From the NCBI RefSeq assembly GCF_004339025.1, contig NZ_SMFT01000001.1, positions 484,050 to 548,049 on the forward strand: 64,000 nt of DNA, in the 5' to 3' direction. The notes under the pieces were generated by a model. The model had not been told where the DNA came from and searched no databases. It saw only the letters and a list, made by a program, of their open reading frames with translations. Numbering within the stretch: position 1 is the stretch's first letter; each line of letters opens with the position of its first letter. The translations under genes were made by a program, and so were the position numbers. This DNA comes from Volucribacter psittacicida (GTDB lineage: Bacteria; Pseudomonadota; Gammaproteobacteria; Enterobacterales; Pasteurellaceae). Shown in pieces: positions 47,690 through 58,200 of this stretch.

Positions 47690-49027
47690 ATGAAAGAACG
47701 TAAATATTTTGGTACAGACGGTATTCGTGGCAAAGTAGGCAACGCACCTATCACGCCAGATTTTGTCCTAAAATTAGGCTGGGCGGCAGGCAAAGTCTTA
47801 GCCACCCAAGGCACAGGACAAGTCTTAATTGGTAAAGATACCCGCATTTCTGGCTATATGTTGGAATCCGCCCTAGAAGCAGGCTTAGCCGCTGCTGGCT
47901 TATCCGCTGCCTTTGTTGGTCCAATGCCAACCCCAGCTATTGCTTACCTTACTCGCACGTTTCGAGCGGAAGCTGGCATTGTAATTTCCGCCTCGCATAA
48001 TCCTTACTATGATAATGGCATCAAATTTTTCTCCACCCAAGGAACAAAATTGCCTGATGAATTAGAATCTGCCATTGAGGCAATGTTAGAACAACCTATG
48101 GATTGTGTGGACTCCGCTCAACTAGGGCGAGCAAGCCGAATTAATGATGCCGCAGGACGCTATATTGAATTTTGCAAAAGCACCTTTCCAGCTCATCTCA
48201 GCTTAGAGGGCTATAAAATTGTGGTGGATTGTGCCAATGGAGCAACTTACCATATTGCCCCTAATGTGATGCGAGAGTTAGGCGCTGAAGTGATTGAATT
48301 AGGCACCGCCCCTAATGGTATGAATATTAACGAAAAATGCGGTGCTACCGATATTCAAGCCTTACAACAAAAAGTACGAGAATGTAAAGCCGATGTGGGC
48401 GTTGCCTATGACGGCGATGGCGATCGCATTATTATGGTAGATCACCAAGGTAACAAAGTCGATGGCGACCAAATTTTATTTATTATTGCACGAGAAACCC
48501 TGAGAGCAGGCAAATTACAAGGTGGTGTGGTAGGTACCTTAATGAGCAATATGCGTTTAGAACTCGCCCTAAAAGAACTCGCCATTCCCTTTATTCGTGC
48601 CAAAGTGGGCGACCGCTATGTATTAGAAAAAATGCAAGAACAAGGCTGGGGACTTGGCGGTGAAAATTCTGGGCATATTATCATTGCCGATAAAAATACC
48701 ACAGGCGACGGCATCATAGCTTCCCTTGCGGTATTACAAGCGATGGTAGAACAAAAATTGTCCCTACACGAACTCACTCAAGCCATTCAACTCTTTCCAC
48801 AGGTGCTTATTAATGTGCGTTTCAGTGGCGAACATAATCCATTAGAACATGGGCAAGTTAAACAAATTAGCCAACAAATGGAACAACGCTTAGCCAATAC
48901 AGGGCGCATATTATTACGCAAATCAGGCACCGAGCCTTTAATTCGTGTGATGGTAGAATGTGAAAACGGCGAACTCGCCCAAGACTGTGCCGAACAAATC
49001 GCCCAAGCGGTTAAAGCCTGTTGCTAA
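47690..49027 (+). CDS. glmM: Phosphoglucosamine mutase
   Basis: A 445-residue enzyme (E. coli GlmM 445) that converts glucosamine-6-phosphate to glucosamine-1-phosphate for cell-wall and LPS sugar synthesis. The start at ATG 47690 has AAGGAAAT upstream and gives [14 protein letters not shown], the family opening. The phosphorylated Ser102 lies in [13 protein letters not shown], the metal loop is YDGDGDRII, the sugar loop is GGENSGHII and the phosphate-binding loop is [12 protein letters not shown]. It ends the ftsH-folP-glmM group and is followed by an uptake-sequence terminator. Confidence 0.97.
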   Translation: MKERKYFGTDGIRGKVGNAPITPDFVLKLGWAAGKVLATQGTGQVLIGKDTRISGYMLESALEAGLAAAGLSAAFVGPMPTPAIAYLTRTFRAEAGIVISASHNPYYDNGIKFFSTQGTKLPDELESAIEAMLEQPMDCVDSAQLGRASRINDAAGRYIEFCKSTFPAHLSLEGYKIVVDCANGATYHIAPNVMRELGAEVIELGTAPNGMNINEKCGATDIQALQQKVRECKADVGVAYDGDGDRIIMVDHQGNKVDGDQILFIIARETLRAGKLQGGVVGTLMSNMRLELALKELAIPFIRAKVGDRYVLEKMQEQGWGLGGENSGHIIIADKNTTGDGIIASLAVLQAMVEQKLSLHELTQAIQLFPQVLINVRFSGEHNPLEHGQVKQISQQMEQRLANTGRILLRKSGTEPLIRVMVECENGELAQDCAEQIAQAVKACC

Positions 49028-49041
49028 TTAATTCATCATAA

Positions 49042-49088
49042 AAAGTGCGGTGGAAAATAAAAAATTTTTTAATTTTCTACCGCACTTT
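49042..49088 (+). terminator. Terminator of glmM made of paired uptake sequences
   Basis: AAAGTGCGGT (49042-49051) and ACCGCACTTT (49079-49088) are exact inverses, and the AT-rich bases between them also pair. 15 bp after glmM. Confidence 0.8.
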
Positions 49089-49232
49089 ATCTATTAAAGC
49101 TCTTTCTCCTAAATTTGATTAAATTTTTTAAAAAAATCCGCCAATATGAACATTTCAACAATTTTCTTGTCTTAGTTATTGCGAACTTAATCGGCATTTT
49201 TGCCATATTATGTTAATCATTTAGGAAAAAAT

Positions 49233-50606
49233 ATGAAGAAAACACATTTAGTATTAAGTAGTATTGCTTTAGGATTAAGCGTTATTGCAACCCCAGTAAT
49301 AAGTCAGGCAAGTATCCCTGTCCCTGTTCTCGGACAATTTGGACAAACCCCAACCCTTGCCCCAATGTTAGAAAAAGTGTTACCTGCGGTAGTTTCCATT
49401 TCTGTTGAAGGGCAACAAAAATCTAATCAACGCAGTAATATTCCTGAAGAGTTTCGCTTTTTCTTCGGTGATCAATTTGGCGACCGTTCGCCTCGCCAGT
49501 TTAAAGGCTTAGGTTCTGGTGTGATTATTGATGCGGACAAAGGTTATATTATTACTAATAACCATGTGATTGATGGCGCAGATAAAATTACCGTAAAACT
49601 AGAAGACGGGCGGGAATTCAAAGCAAAAGTTATCGGTACTGACAGTATGTCTGATGTCGCATTAATTCAAGTGGATAATCCGACCAATCTTACCGCCATT
49701 AAATTCGCTGATTCGGATAAATTAAAAGTCGGCGATTTTACAGTGGCTATTGGTAACCCTTTTGGTTTAGGACAAACCGTAACCTCAGGGATTGTTTCAG
49801 CCTTAGGGCGTTCAACAGGCATGGATTCTTCTGCCTATGAAAATTATATTCAAACCGATGCAGCGGTAAATCGTGGTAACTCAGGTGGCCCTCTGATCAA
49901 TTTACAGGGAGAATTAATCGGTATCAATACAGCGATTATTTCGCCAAGTGGCGGTAATGCGGGTATTGCTTTTGCCATTCCAAGCAATATGGCACATAGC
50001 CTTGTACAACAAATTATTGAATTTGGTGAGGTACGCCGTGGTATGCTCGGTATTAAAGGTGGCGAGCTTAATGCTGATTTAGCGGAAGCCTTTAATGTTA
50101 CCGCTAAACAAGGGGCTTTTGTCAGCGAAGTTATCAGTGGTTCCGCAGCAGAGAAAGCAGGCATCAAAGCTGGCGATGTGATCATTGGCTTTAATGGGCA
50201 ACGTATTGGTAGTTTTGCAGAATTAAGAGCCAAAGTGGCAACCTCTGGTGCTGGTAAAGAAATTCGTTTAACCTATTTGCGTGATGGCAAAGAAAACGAA
50301 GTAAAAGTGGTTTTACAATCCGATGAACAAAATCAGGCATCAGCCACCAGCATTATCCCTGCCTTAGAAGGTGCAGAATTAAGCAACTATAATAGTAAAG
50401 GCATTAAAGGGGTAGAAATTAGCAAAGTGGCAAATGGTTCAATGGCTGAACGTCGTGGTTTGCGAGCAGGCGATGTGATTGTGGGCATTAACCGCAATCC
50501 TATAGAAAACATTGGGCAATTCCGTAAAATCCTTGACGGCAAACCCTCTGCCATTGCTTTAAATATCTTGCGTGATGGCACTAACTTTTATTTATTAGTG
50601 CAATAA
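49233..50606 (+). CDS. degQ: DegQ/HtrA-type periplasmic serine protease
   Basis: A 457-residue periplasmic protease/chaperone for misfolded envelope proteins. The start at ATG 49233 has TTAGGAAAA upstream. The signal peptide covers about residues 1-27 (MKKTHLVLSSIALGLSVIAT, ending SQAS). The catalytic triad is His111 (ITNNHVIDG), Asp141 (SMSDVALIQV) and Ser217 (NRGNSGGPLIN). Two PDZ domains occupy about 265-360 and 370-457. The short region between residues 62 and 90 suggests the DegQ type rather than E. coli DegP (474). No clear sigma-E promoter is visible upstream. Confidence 0.92.
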   Translation: MKKTHLVLSSIALGLSVIATPVISQASIPVPVLGQFGQTPTLAPMLEKVLPAVVSISVEGQQKSNQRSNIPEEFRFFFGDQFGDRSPRQFKGLGSGVIIDADKGYIITNNHVIDGADKITVKLEDGREFKAKVIGTDSMSDVALIQVDNPTNLTAIKFADSDKLKVGDFTVAIGNPFGLGQTVTSGIVSALGRSTGMDSSAYENYIQTDAAVNRGNSGGPLINLQGELIGINTAIISPSGGNAGIAFAIPSNMAHSLVQQIIEFGEVRRGMLGIKGGELNADLAEAFNVTAKQGAFVSEVISGSAAEKAGIKAGDVIIGFNGQRIGSFAELRAKVATSGAGKEIRLTYLRDGKENEVKVVLQSDEQNQASATSIIPALEGAELSNYNSKGIKGVEISKVANGSMAERRGLRAGDVIVGINRNPIENIGQFRKILDGKPSAIALNILRDGTNFYLLVQ

Positions 50607-50613
50607 TCTCAAT

Positions 50614-50643
50614 ACCGCTCAAGGGCATTTTGCTCTGAGCGGT
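50614..50643 (+). terminator. Terminator of degQ
   Basis: ACCGCTC (50614-50620) and GAGCGGT (50637-50643) around a 16-base loop, then a T/C-rich stretch. 7 bp after degQ. Confidence 0.65.
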
Positions 50644-50669
50644 TCTTCTTTTCTATAGTCAGAATAAAG

Positions 50670-50764
50670 TATAGTTGTTTCAATTTAAACGACATACCGA
50701 AGACAGTACAAAGAGTACAGCAAGGCGTGCCAACGCCGTATGATTTTAAAATAAGACGAGCATA
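50670..50764. repeat. Palindromic interspersed repeat, decayed copy E
   Basis: TATAGTTGTTTCAATTTAAA to GACGAGCATA. It keeps the centre (AAGACAGTACAAAGAGTAC and AGGCGTGCCAACGCCGTA) but has an internal loss and altered ends. It lies between degQ and the nrdA control region. Confidence 0.7.
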
Positions 50765-50876
50765 AAAAAGCATCGCACTTTATTTATCATACCCCAAATA
50801 AAATATTAACTCTAAGAATAAGTTAGTTAAAGTCAATATTCCCTCTCTAAATTTTATACTTGAATTTTCCTCTACA

Positions 50877-50892
50877 ACCCATTATCTTGTTA
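50877..50892 (+). promoter_or_regulatory. NrdR box 1 upstream of nrdA
   Basis: The core CATTATCTTG at 50880-50889 fits the NrdR consensus CwAtATaTwG at most positions (about 11 of 16 over the full box). It is paired with a second box 32 bp downstream. Confidence 0.65.
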
Positions 50893-50908
50893 CCCCAATT
50901 TCTTTTAA

Positions 50909-50924
50909 CCCCTATATCTAGTAT
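50909..50924 (+). promoter_or_regulatory. NrdR box 2 upstream of nrdA
   Basis: The core CTATATCTAG at 50912-50921 matches the NrdR consensus at about 12 of 16 positions over the box. It starts exactly 32 bp after box 1, the three-helical-turn spacing typical of NrdR operators, and 33 bp before the nrdA start. Confidence 0.7.
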
Positions 50925-50956
50925 TTTTTTCATCAAACACAAAAGGTCAAATAACA

Positions 50957-53230
50957 ATGAATAAGGCATTAATGGTTACTAAACGTGATGGGCGACTTGA
51001 ACCCATTAACTTGGATAAAATCCATCGAGTTATTACTTGGGCAGCTGAAGGCTTAGATAATGTTTCCGTATCGCAAGTAGAATTACGTTCCCATATCCAA
51101 TTTTATGAAGGCATTCGCACCTCAGATATTCACGAAACCATTATTAAAGCTGCCGCAGATTTAATCAGTAAAGAAACGCCTGATTATCAATATTTAGCCG
51201 CTCGCTTAGCCATTTTTCATTTACGCAAAAAAGCCTATGGGCAATTTGAGCCACCACATTTATATGATCATGTGAAAAAATTAGTTCATTTAGGCAAATA
51301 TGATCAAGCCTTATTAAAGGATTATAGCCCGGAGGAATGGGACGAAATGAACAGCTATCTTGATCATTGGCGTGATATGACCTTTTCCTATGCGGCAGTA
51401 AAACAATTAGAAGGCAAATACTTGGTGCAAAATCGTGTGACGGGAGAAATCTATGAGTCCGCACAATTTTTATATTTATTAGTCGCCGCTTGTTTATTTT
51501 CTCAATATCCGAAAGAAACACGTTTAGACTATGTTCGCCGTTTTTATGATGCCACTTCTACCTTTAAAATTTCCTTGCCAACCCCAATTATGGCGGGCGT
51601 ACGCACTCCTACGCGTCAATTCAGCTCTTGTGTACTGATAGAATGTGACGATAGTCTTGACTCCATCAACGCCACCTCCGCTTCCATTGTGAAATATGTA
51701 TCACAACGTGCCGGTATAGGTATAAATGCCGGAGCAATCCGTGCCTTAGGTAGCCCAATTCGTGATGGCGAGGCATTTCATACAGGTTGTATCCCTTTTT
51801 ATAAACATTTCCAAACGGCGGTAAAATCCTGTTCACAAGGTGGCGTACGAGGCGGTGCGGCGACTGTTTACTTCCCTATTTGGCATCTTGAAGCGGAAAG
51901 TTTAATGGTATTAAAAAATAATCGTGGTGTGGAAGAAAACCGTGTCCGCCATATGGATTATGGGGTACAAATCAATAAAATGATGTATCAACGTTTAATC
52001 AAAGGCGGCAATATTACCCTATTTAGCCCTTCTGATGTCCCAGGATTATATGAAGCCTTTTTTGCGGATCAAGCTAAATTTGAGCAACTTTACCTACAAT
52101 ATGAACAAGATCCGCATATTCGTAAACGCCAAGTCAAAGCGGTGGAATTATTTTCGTTATTGATGCAAGAACGTGCCTCAACCGGCAGAATCTATATTCA
52201 AAATGTAGACCATTGTAACACCCACTCCCCTTTTGATCCTGCGGTTGCCCCAATACGTCAATCTAATTTATGCCTAGAAATCGCTTTACCCACTAAGCCA
52301 CTAAACCATATTCACGATGAAAATGGCGAAATTGCACTCTGTACATTATCCGCCTTTAATTTAGGCAAAATAGAACAATTATCCGAATTGGAAGAACTCG
52401 CAGATTTAGCGGTACGAGCCTTAGATGCCCTACTAGACTATCAAGATTATCCGATTATTGCCGCCAAAAACGGCGCAATGGGACGACGTTCATTAGGCAT
52501 TGGTGTTATCAACTACGCTTATTACCTCGCCAAAAACGGCGTGCGTTATTCTGATGGCTCCGCCAACGATCTAACACATCGCACCTTTGAAGCAATCCAA
52601 TATTATTTGCTCAAAGCCTCAATGAACTTAGCTAAAGAATTAGGGCCTTGCGACTATTTTCAGCAAACCACCTATGCAAAAGGTATTCTTCCTATTGATA
52701 CTTATAAAAAAGACATTGATAACCTTAGCCAAGAACCACTCCATTTGGATTGGGAAACCTTACGCCAACAAATCCAAACCTTTGGACTACGCAATTCAAC
52801 ATTAACCGCTCTTATGCCGTCAGAAACGTCATCACAAATATCCAATGCCACCAACGGTATTGAGCCACCACGAGGACATATCAGCATTAAAGCCTCCAAA
52901 GACGGTATTCTTAAACAGGTTGTGCCTGACTATGAACAACTAGGCGACAATTATGAATTACTATGGGATTTACCGAATAATGATGGTTATCTTCATTTGG
53001 TTGGCATTATGCAAAAATTTGTGGATCAAGCCATTTCCGCTAACACCAATTACGATCCAAAACGCTTTGACGGCGATAAAGTTCCAATGAAACGCTTATT
53101 AAGCGATTTATTAACCGCTTACAAATACGGTTTAAAAACCCTTTATTATCAAAACACCAGAGACGGTGCTGATGATGAGCAACAGGATCTTGCTGATGAC
53201 GGCTGTGCTGGTGGCGCTTGTAAAATCTAA
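50957..53230 (+). CDS. nrdA: Ribonucleotide reductase class Ia, alpha subunit
   Basis: A 757-residue catalytic subunit that reduces ribonucleoside diphosphates (E. coli NrdA 761). The N-terminal ATP cone starts VTKRDGRLEPINLDKIHRVI. Active-site cysteines lie in QFSSCVLIEC, SNLCLEIALP and ALCTLSAFN. The tail DDGCAGGACKI carries the redox Cys pair reloaded by thioredoxin or glutaredoxin. It is under two NrdR boxes. Unusually, a terminator follows and the next gene is a two-partner secretion transporter, not the partner gene nrdB, which must lie elsewhere. Confidence 0.97.
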   Translation: MNKALMVTKRDGRLEPINLDKIHRVITWAAEGLDNVSVSQVELRSHIQFYEGIRTSDIHETIIKAAADLISKETPDYQYLAARLAIFHLRKKAYGQFEPPHLYDHVKKLVHLGKYDQALLKDYSPEEWDEMNSYLDHWRDMTFSYAAVKQLEGKYLVQNRVTGEIYESAQFLYLLVAACLFSQYPKETRLDYVRRFYDATSTFKISLPTPIMAGVRTPTRQFSSCVLIECDDSLDSINATSASIVKYVSQRAGIGINAGAIRALGSPIRDGEAFHTGCIPFYKHFQTAVKSCSQGGVRGGAATVYFPIWHLEAESLMVLKNNRGVEENRVRHMDYGVQINKMMYQRLIKGGNITLFSPSDVPGLYEAFFADQAKFEQLYLQYEQDPHIRKRQVKAVELFSLLMQERASTGRIYIQNVDHCNTHSPFDPAVAPIRQSNLCLEIALPTKPLNHIHDENGEIALCTLSAFNLGKIEQLSELEELADLAVRALDALLDYQDYPIIAAKNGAMGRRSLGIGVINYAYYLAKNGVRYSDGSANDLTHRTFEAIQYYLLKASMNLAKELGPCDYFQQTTYAKGILPIDTYKKDIDNLSQEPLHLDWETLRQQIQTFGLRNSTLTALMPSETSSQISNATNGIEPPRGHISIKASKDGILKQVVPDYEQLGDNYELLWDLPNNDGYLHLVGIMQKFVDQAISANTNYDPKRFDGDKVPMKRLLSDLLTAYKYGLKTLYYQNTRDGADDEQQDLADDGCAGGACKI

Positions 53231-53246
53231 AGTGGTTATTTATTAA

Positions 53247-53290
53247 AAAAGAGCGGTTAAAAATAAGAAAATTTTTGACCGCTCTTTTAT
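53247..53290 (+). terminator. Terminator of nrdA
   Basis: AAAAGAGCGGT (53247-53257) and ACCGCTCTTTT (53278-53288) with AT-rich bases between that also pair. A one-base variant of the uptake sequence. 17 bp after nrdA. Confidence 0.8.
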
Positions 53291-53317
53291 CATTTCTATT
53301 ATGTTTAATACTATATT

Positions 53318-53387
53318 TATAGTGGATTTAATTTAAAATGAGGCGGAGCATACCAATGCTGTATTATTTTAAAGTGGGACGACTATA
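53318..53387. repeat. Palindromic interspersed repeat, shortened copy F
   Basis: 70 bp with ends TATAGTGG and CGACTATA. The left arm (TATAGTGGATTTAATTT) differs from the TATAGTCG of other copies. The centre is largely deleted. It lies at the junction between nrdA and the two-partner secretion locus. Confidence 0.75.
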
Positions 53388-53472
53388 TAATTAATTTTAT
53401 TTAAATATTTACAGCAACATCTATCATTATTATACTTTTGTCAGCAATTCGTTATTTTGGATCATTTGCATA

Positions 53473-55224
53473 ATGAAATCTCTTCTTTTAGCTCTACTAT
53501 TATGTGGTATATCCTCTAATTTATATGCCATAAATGAAACTCAGCGTCGAGAATTAAATCAACTTGATGCCATTCAACAACAACGCCAACAAGAACAACA
53601 AAATTACCAATCAGAGCAATTTCAGGCGAAATCTGATGTGCGAATGGATATCTCTACCGAAAAAGCCTCTATTCTTCCGTCAAATGAATCTCCTTGTTAC
53701 CCTATTCATCAGATCACTTTACTTGATTATTCTTTGAATGCTCAAACGCAATCTAGCCAATTTTATTGGGCATTACATCAAACGACTCAGCAATTAAAGC
53801 TAAAATTACCCCATTGTTTTGGTAGTGAGGGAATAGCACTATTGATGAAACAAATACAAAATAAGATCATTGAAAAAGGCTATATCACCACACGCATTGT
53901 CGCAGAAGAACAAGATTTAACCCAAGGCACACTTCATCTCACTGTTATTCCTGGTAAAATTCGCCATACAGTGGTCGCTGATGCTAGCCGTATTCCTTGG
54001 TTTAGCAAATTAACAGCCAAAACGGCGACGACCTTTAAACAAGGGGATTTACTAAATATACGAGATATTGAACAATCCTTAGAAAATCTAAAACGGGTAC
54101 CAAGTGCAGAAGCCAATATTGAAATATTACCTGCCGAAAACGATCAAGCTCAAATAGGCGAAAGCGATATAAAAATCACTTATCAACAAGGCTTTCCTTT
54201 CCATTTAAATCTCAGCCTTGATGATTCAGGCTCTAAATCTACAGGTAAATGGCAAGGAACGGCGGTATTTTCTTGGGATAATATTTTTTCTGCCAATGAT
54301 TTATTTTATACCAGCTTTACCCATAGCCTAAAACGTCAAAGCGATGATGATGGCAGACGAGCAAGCCAAAATTATGGCTTTTATTATTCTATCCCTTTCG
54401 GTTATTGGGCATTTTCTGCTTCTTTCTATAAAAATCAATATCATCAAGAAGTCTTTGCCGCTTTCAATAATAACTACCTTTATTCAGGTCGCAGCGAATA
54501 TACCAATCTAAACCTGTCTTATTTACTCTATAGAGATGCGGTACGCAAAACCACCGTTTCTGGCGGTTTTTGGTCACGCCACTCTCAAAACTATATTGAT
54601 AAAGCAGAAATTGATGTACAACGCCGCCGTATGGCAGGTTGGCAAGTTAATCTCACACATACTGAATATATCAATGCAAGCACATTAAAACTTTCTACTG
54701 GCTTTAAATGGGGAACTGGGGTTCGCCGTTCTATTGAAGCACCTGAAGAATACTGGGGCGAAGGGACATCTCGCCCACGCATTATTACCGCTTCTATTGA
54801 GCTAAACACGCCGTTTAACATTGGTAAACAACCTTGGGCATTTAATACATTTTGGTCAGCACAATGGAATAATCGCCCATTAATTCAACAGGATCGTTTT
54901 AGTATCGGTGGGCGTTATAGCGTACGAGGATTTGATGGAGAACTCACGCTCTCTGGCGAACGAGGCTGGCTATGGCGTAATGAGATCAGTTGGAATGTGG
55001 CAAATAAAGGACAATGGATTTATATGGCATTAGACGGTGGTCGAGTAATGGGGCGTGATAAAGAAATGCGATTAGGACATCATTTAATCGGCACCGCTAT
55101 CGGCATACGAGGCGGTTGGAAATTTTTTTACTATGACTTCTTTATTGGTCGTCCAATCAGCAAACCTACTGGATTTCGAGCCTCTAATAGCATTACAGGC
55201 TTTAATATAGGTATGACATTTTAA
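53473..55224 (+). CDS. Two-partner secretion outer-membrane transporter (TpsB, FhaC/ShlB-like)
   Basis: A 583-residue outer-membrane protein that exports the TpsA protein encoded 30 bp downstream. The signal peptide is MKSLLLALLLCGISSNLYA (cleaved after about residue 19). A Gln/Arg-rich helix follows (RRELNQLDAIQQQRQQEQQN), like the FhaC plug helix H1. Two POTRA domains occupy about 75-235 (PCYPIHQITLL; GYITTRIVAEEQDLTQGTLH). The rest is a 16-strand barrel, with the L6 tip motif VRGF at 484-487 (RYSVRGFDG) and a final aromatic strand ending in Phe (GFNIGMTF). The size is right for the ShlB/HecB family. Confidence 0.93.
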   Translation: MKSLLLALLLCGISSNLYAINETQRRELNQLDAIQQQRQQEQQNYQSEQFQAKSDVRMDISTEKASILPSNESPCYPIHQITLLDYSLNAQTQSSQFYWALHQTTQQLKLKLPHCFGSEGIALLMKQIQNKIIEKGYITTRIVAEEQDLTQGTLHLTVIPGKIRHTVVADASRIPWFSKLTAKTATTFKQGDLLNIRDIEQSLENLKRVPSAEANIEILPAENDQAQIGESDIKITYQQGFPFHLNLSLDDSGSKSTGKWQGTAVFSWDNIFSANDLFYTSFTHSLKRQSDDDGRRASQNYGFYYSIPFGYWAFSASFYKNQYHQEVFAAFNNNYLYSGRSEYTNLNLSYLLYRDAVRKTTVSGGFWSRHSQNYIDKAEIDVQRRRMAGWQVNLTHTEYINASTLKLSTGFKWGTGVRRSIEAPEEYWGEGTSRPRIITASIELNTPFNIGKQPWAFNTFWSAQWNNRPLIQQDRFSIGGRYSVRGFDGELTLSGERGWLWRNEISWNVANKGQWIYMALDGGRVMGRDKEMRLGHHLIGTAIGIRGGWKFFYYDFFIGRPISKPTGFRASNSITGFNIGMTF

Positions 55225-55257
55225 TCTTAGAGTCTATTTTTATATAGGGGATAAATG

Positions 55258-58200
55258 ATGAATAAACAATGTTTCCGAGTAATTTTTAGTAAAACATTAC
55301 AACGCTTAGTGGTGGTATCAGAACTGGCAAAATCATCAGATAAATCCACCTCAAATAAACAAAGTGCGGTCAATTTTAAGCCTATTTTTGCAACATTAAC
55401 ATCACTGAGCTTACACTTATTCTGTGCTTTAGGTTTTGTTAGCTTTTCTACGCCTGTACTTGCTGATACATTAATTATTAAAGCCGATCCTAATGCCCCA
55501 AGAAATCAACAACCTATTGTGTTACAAACCGCTAATGGTCTTCCTCAAGTTAATATTCAAACACCGAATAACAAAGGGCTTTCCCATAATAAATATCAAG
55601 ATTTTAATGTAGATAACAAAGGGGCAATTCTAAACAATAGCCATAAAGCCACACAAACTCAACAAGCAGGCTTTATTCAAGGTAATCCTTATCTTGCTAA
55701 AGGCGAAGCAAAAGTAATTTTAAATGAAGTAACCTCAAATAATCCTAGCCAGCTCAAAGGTTATCTTGAAGTCGCAGGTAGAAAAGCGGAAGTGATTATT
55801 GCAAATCCTAACGGTTTACATTGTGAGGGGTGTGGCACAATTAACGCCTCTCGATCCACAATGACCACAGGAAAACCACAAATTAAAGAGGGGCAAATCG
55901 ATAGCTTTGTAGTAGAAAAAGGGAAAATTAAAGTCAGTGGTAAAGGCTTAGATAATAGCCGAGTAGATTATACCGATATTCTTGCCCGAGAAACGGAAAT
56001 CAATGCTGGAATATGGACAAATAAAAAACTCAATGTGGTAACGGGCAAAAATACCATTAAACAAGCCAATCTTGAAAAGGCTGATGATGAGTTACAAATT
56101 ACCCGTATTTCTGCTGAAAATATCAATGAAAATAACCCAGTATTTGCCTTAGATGTTAGCGAACTTGGTGGTATGTATGCAGGCAAAATTCATTTAGTGG
56201 GAACAGAACAAGGTTTGGGCGTGCGTAATGCTGGGCATATTGGTGCAAGTGCCGATACATTAACCATTGATTCACAAGGAAAAATTGTTAATCAAGCTAT
56301 AATCAATGCTCAACAACAAATTAGCCTAAACGCTCATCAATCTATTGAAAATCAAGGACGTATAGAAAATAAAACTCAGGATATCCTGTTAAATGCCAAT
56401 GAGAATATCAATCAAACAGGGAGCCTAATTGCCCAAACTGGGGCAATCAATGCTCAAGCCCAAAATATAAGCCAAAGTGGCGAAAGCATAGCCAAAGGTA
56501 AAATTAACTATAAAGCAACAGATATAAGCACTAGCCAAACCTCTCTGTTAGCGGCTGGCGTAACCACTACACAAACAACCAATGGCGCAATTCAGCAATT
56601 AGAAACACCCTCAGCACAAGGTGCCGATATTGTGATTCAAGCCAATAATCAAGCCCAACTCGCTGGTAACAATATCGCCAGTGGAGAATTAGCGGTTACC
56701 GCCCAATCCATTAATTTAGACAACAGTAAAAATCAGGCTTATAACATAGTCGTCAATGCGCAAACGGGTAATATCAATGCGAATAAAAGCCAATTAAGTG
56801 CGGTAGAAAATCTCAAAATTTCTACCCCAAAAACACTTTCTACCCAATATAGCCAGCTTAGTGCAAACCATATTCAAACCGCACAACAAGATTTAAATAC
56901 ACAGAATGCAGTATGGCAACAACATGGCACTGCGGACTTTAAGCTCAAGCTACGCTACCTACAAAATCAAGGAGGAGTATTTAGCACTGCTGGTAATTTT
57001 AATATTAATGCTAAAGAGATAGAGAATACACAAGGTACCATTATTTCTGCTAAAAATTTAAGCATAAATACAGAAATTCTAAACAATAATGAAGGGTTAC
57101 TTAACTCTCAACAAGCTCTAATTCAAGCAGAACAAATCAATAACCAAGCTGGCACAATTTTGGCAAGAGATACTTATTTAAACGCCAATTTGGTAAATAA
57201 TCAAAACACAGCGCAAAATGGCTCCTTAATTATTGCAACAAACACACTAAATATTACTGCAACACAGCTTAACAATCAGCAAACCATTGCCACCAGTACA
57301 AAACCAACTCAGGGATTACAAGGTAAAAATATTCAACTCAATGTAGCGGAACTAAATAATCAACAAGGGGGAATTTACGCAACGAATACTCTTGCTACAA
57401 CAGTAAATCAACAACTCAACAATCAATCTGGTGAATTATTAGCAGGACAAGTTGTCAACATTGACTCCCTTGATAGACATTTAGTGGTCGATAACCAAAA
57501 TGGTACGATTGAAGCTGGGCAACAGCTTAACTTAACCGCCAAAACCTTACAGCATGAAGGAACAATCAAAACCCAAGGCGATGCAGAAATCAACCTCACG
57601 GATAGTTTTACCTTAAATCAAGCCCTGCAAGTAGGTAATAATTTAACCTTTACCACCCAAGGGAATTTTACCAATAATGTTAAACAAGTTATCGGCAATC
57701 AAGCTATATTTAATGCTATAAATTTGCTTAATACGCAATATGCCGAAATTTCTTCAAATCGTACTATTATTAATGCAACAAACATAACCAACTACGGTTT
57801 ATTAGACGGCAGCGAAAATATCATTAAAACCCAAACCTTAAATAACCTAGGAACAGGACGAGTTTACGGTAATCATTTAGCCATTCAAGCGAATAATATT
57901 AATAATCTAAAAGAGGGTGAAAAATCCGCAACCATTGCAGCACGAGAGCGATTAGATTTAGCCGTAGGCACTTTAACTAACCGAGATCATAGCTTAATTC
58001 TTAGTTTAGGTGATCTAGCGATTGGTGGGCAATTAAATGGACAACATCAAGCGGAAGGTTATGCCACATTTATTGATAATGGCAGCGCTACGATTGAAGC
58101 CTTAGGCAATGGTCAAATCAAAGCAGAACGTTTATTAAATCACGATCTCTATCTCACTCTAGGTGAACATCATAGCGATGAACGTATTATTGAATACGCC

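Noticed and set aside
49150-49232. Sigma-E promoter for the DegQ-like gene
   Set aside because: A GAACTT -35-like sequence is present, but no matching -10 at the right distance; not enough to call.
49850-50233. Minus-strand 127-codon frame inside degQ
   Set aside because: Opposite to a clear protease gene, with low-complexity composition; a chance antisense frame.
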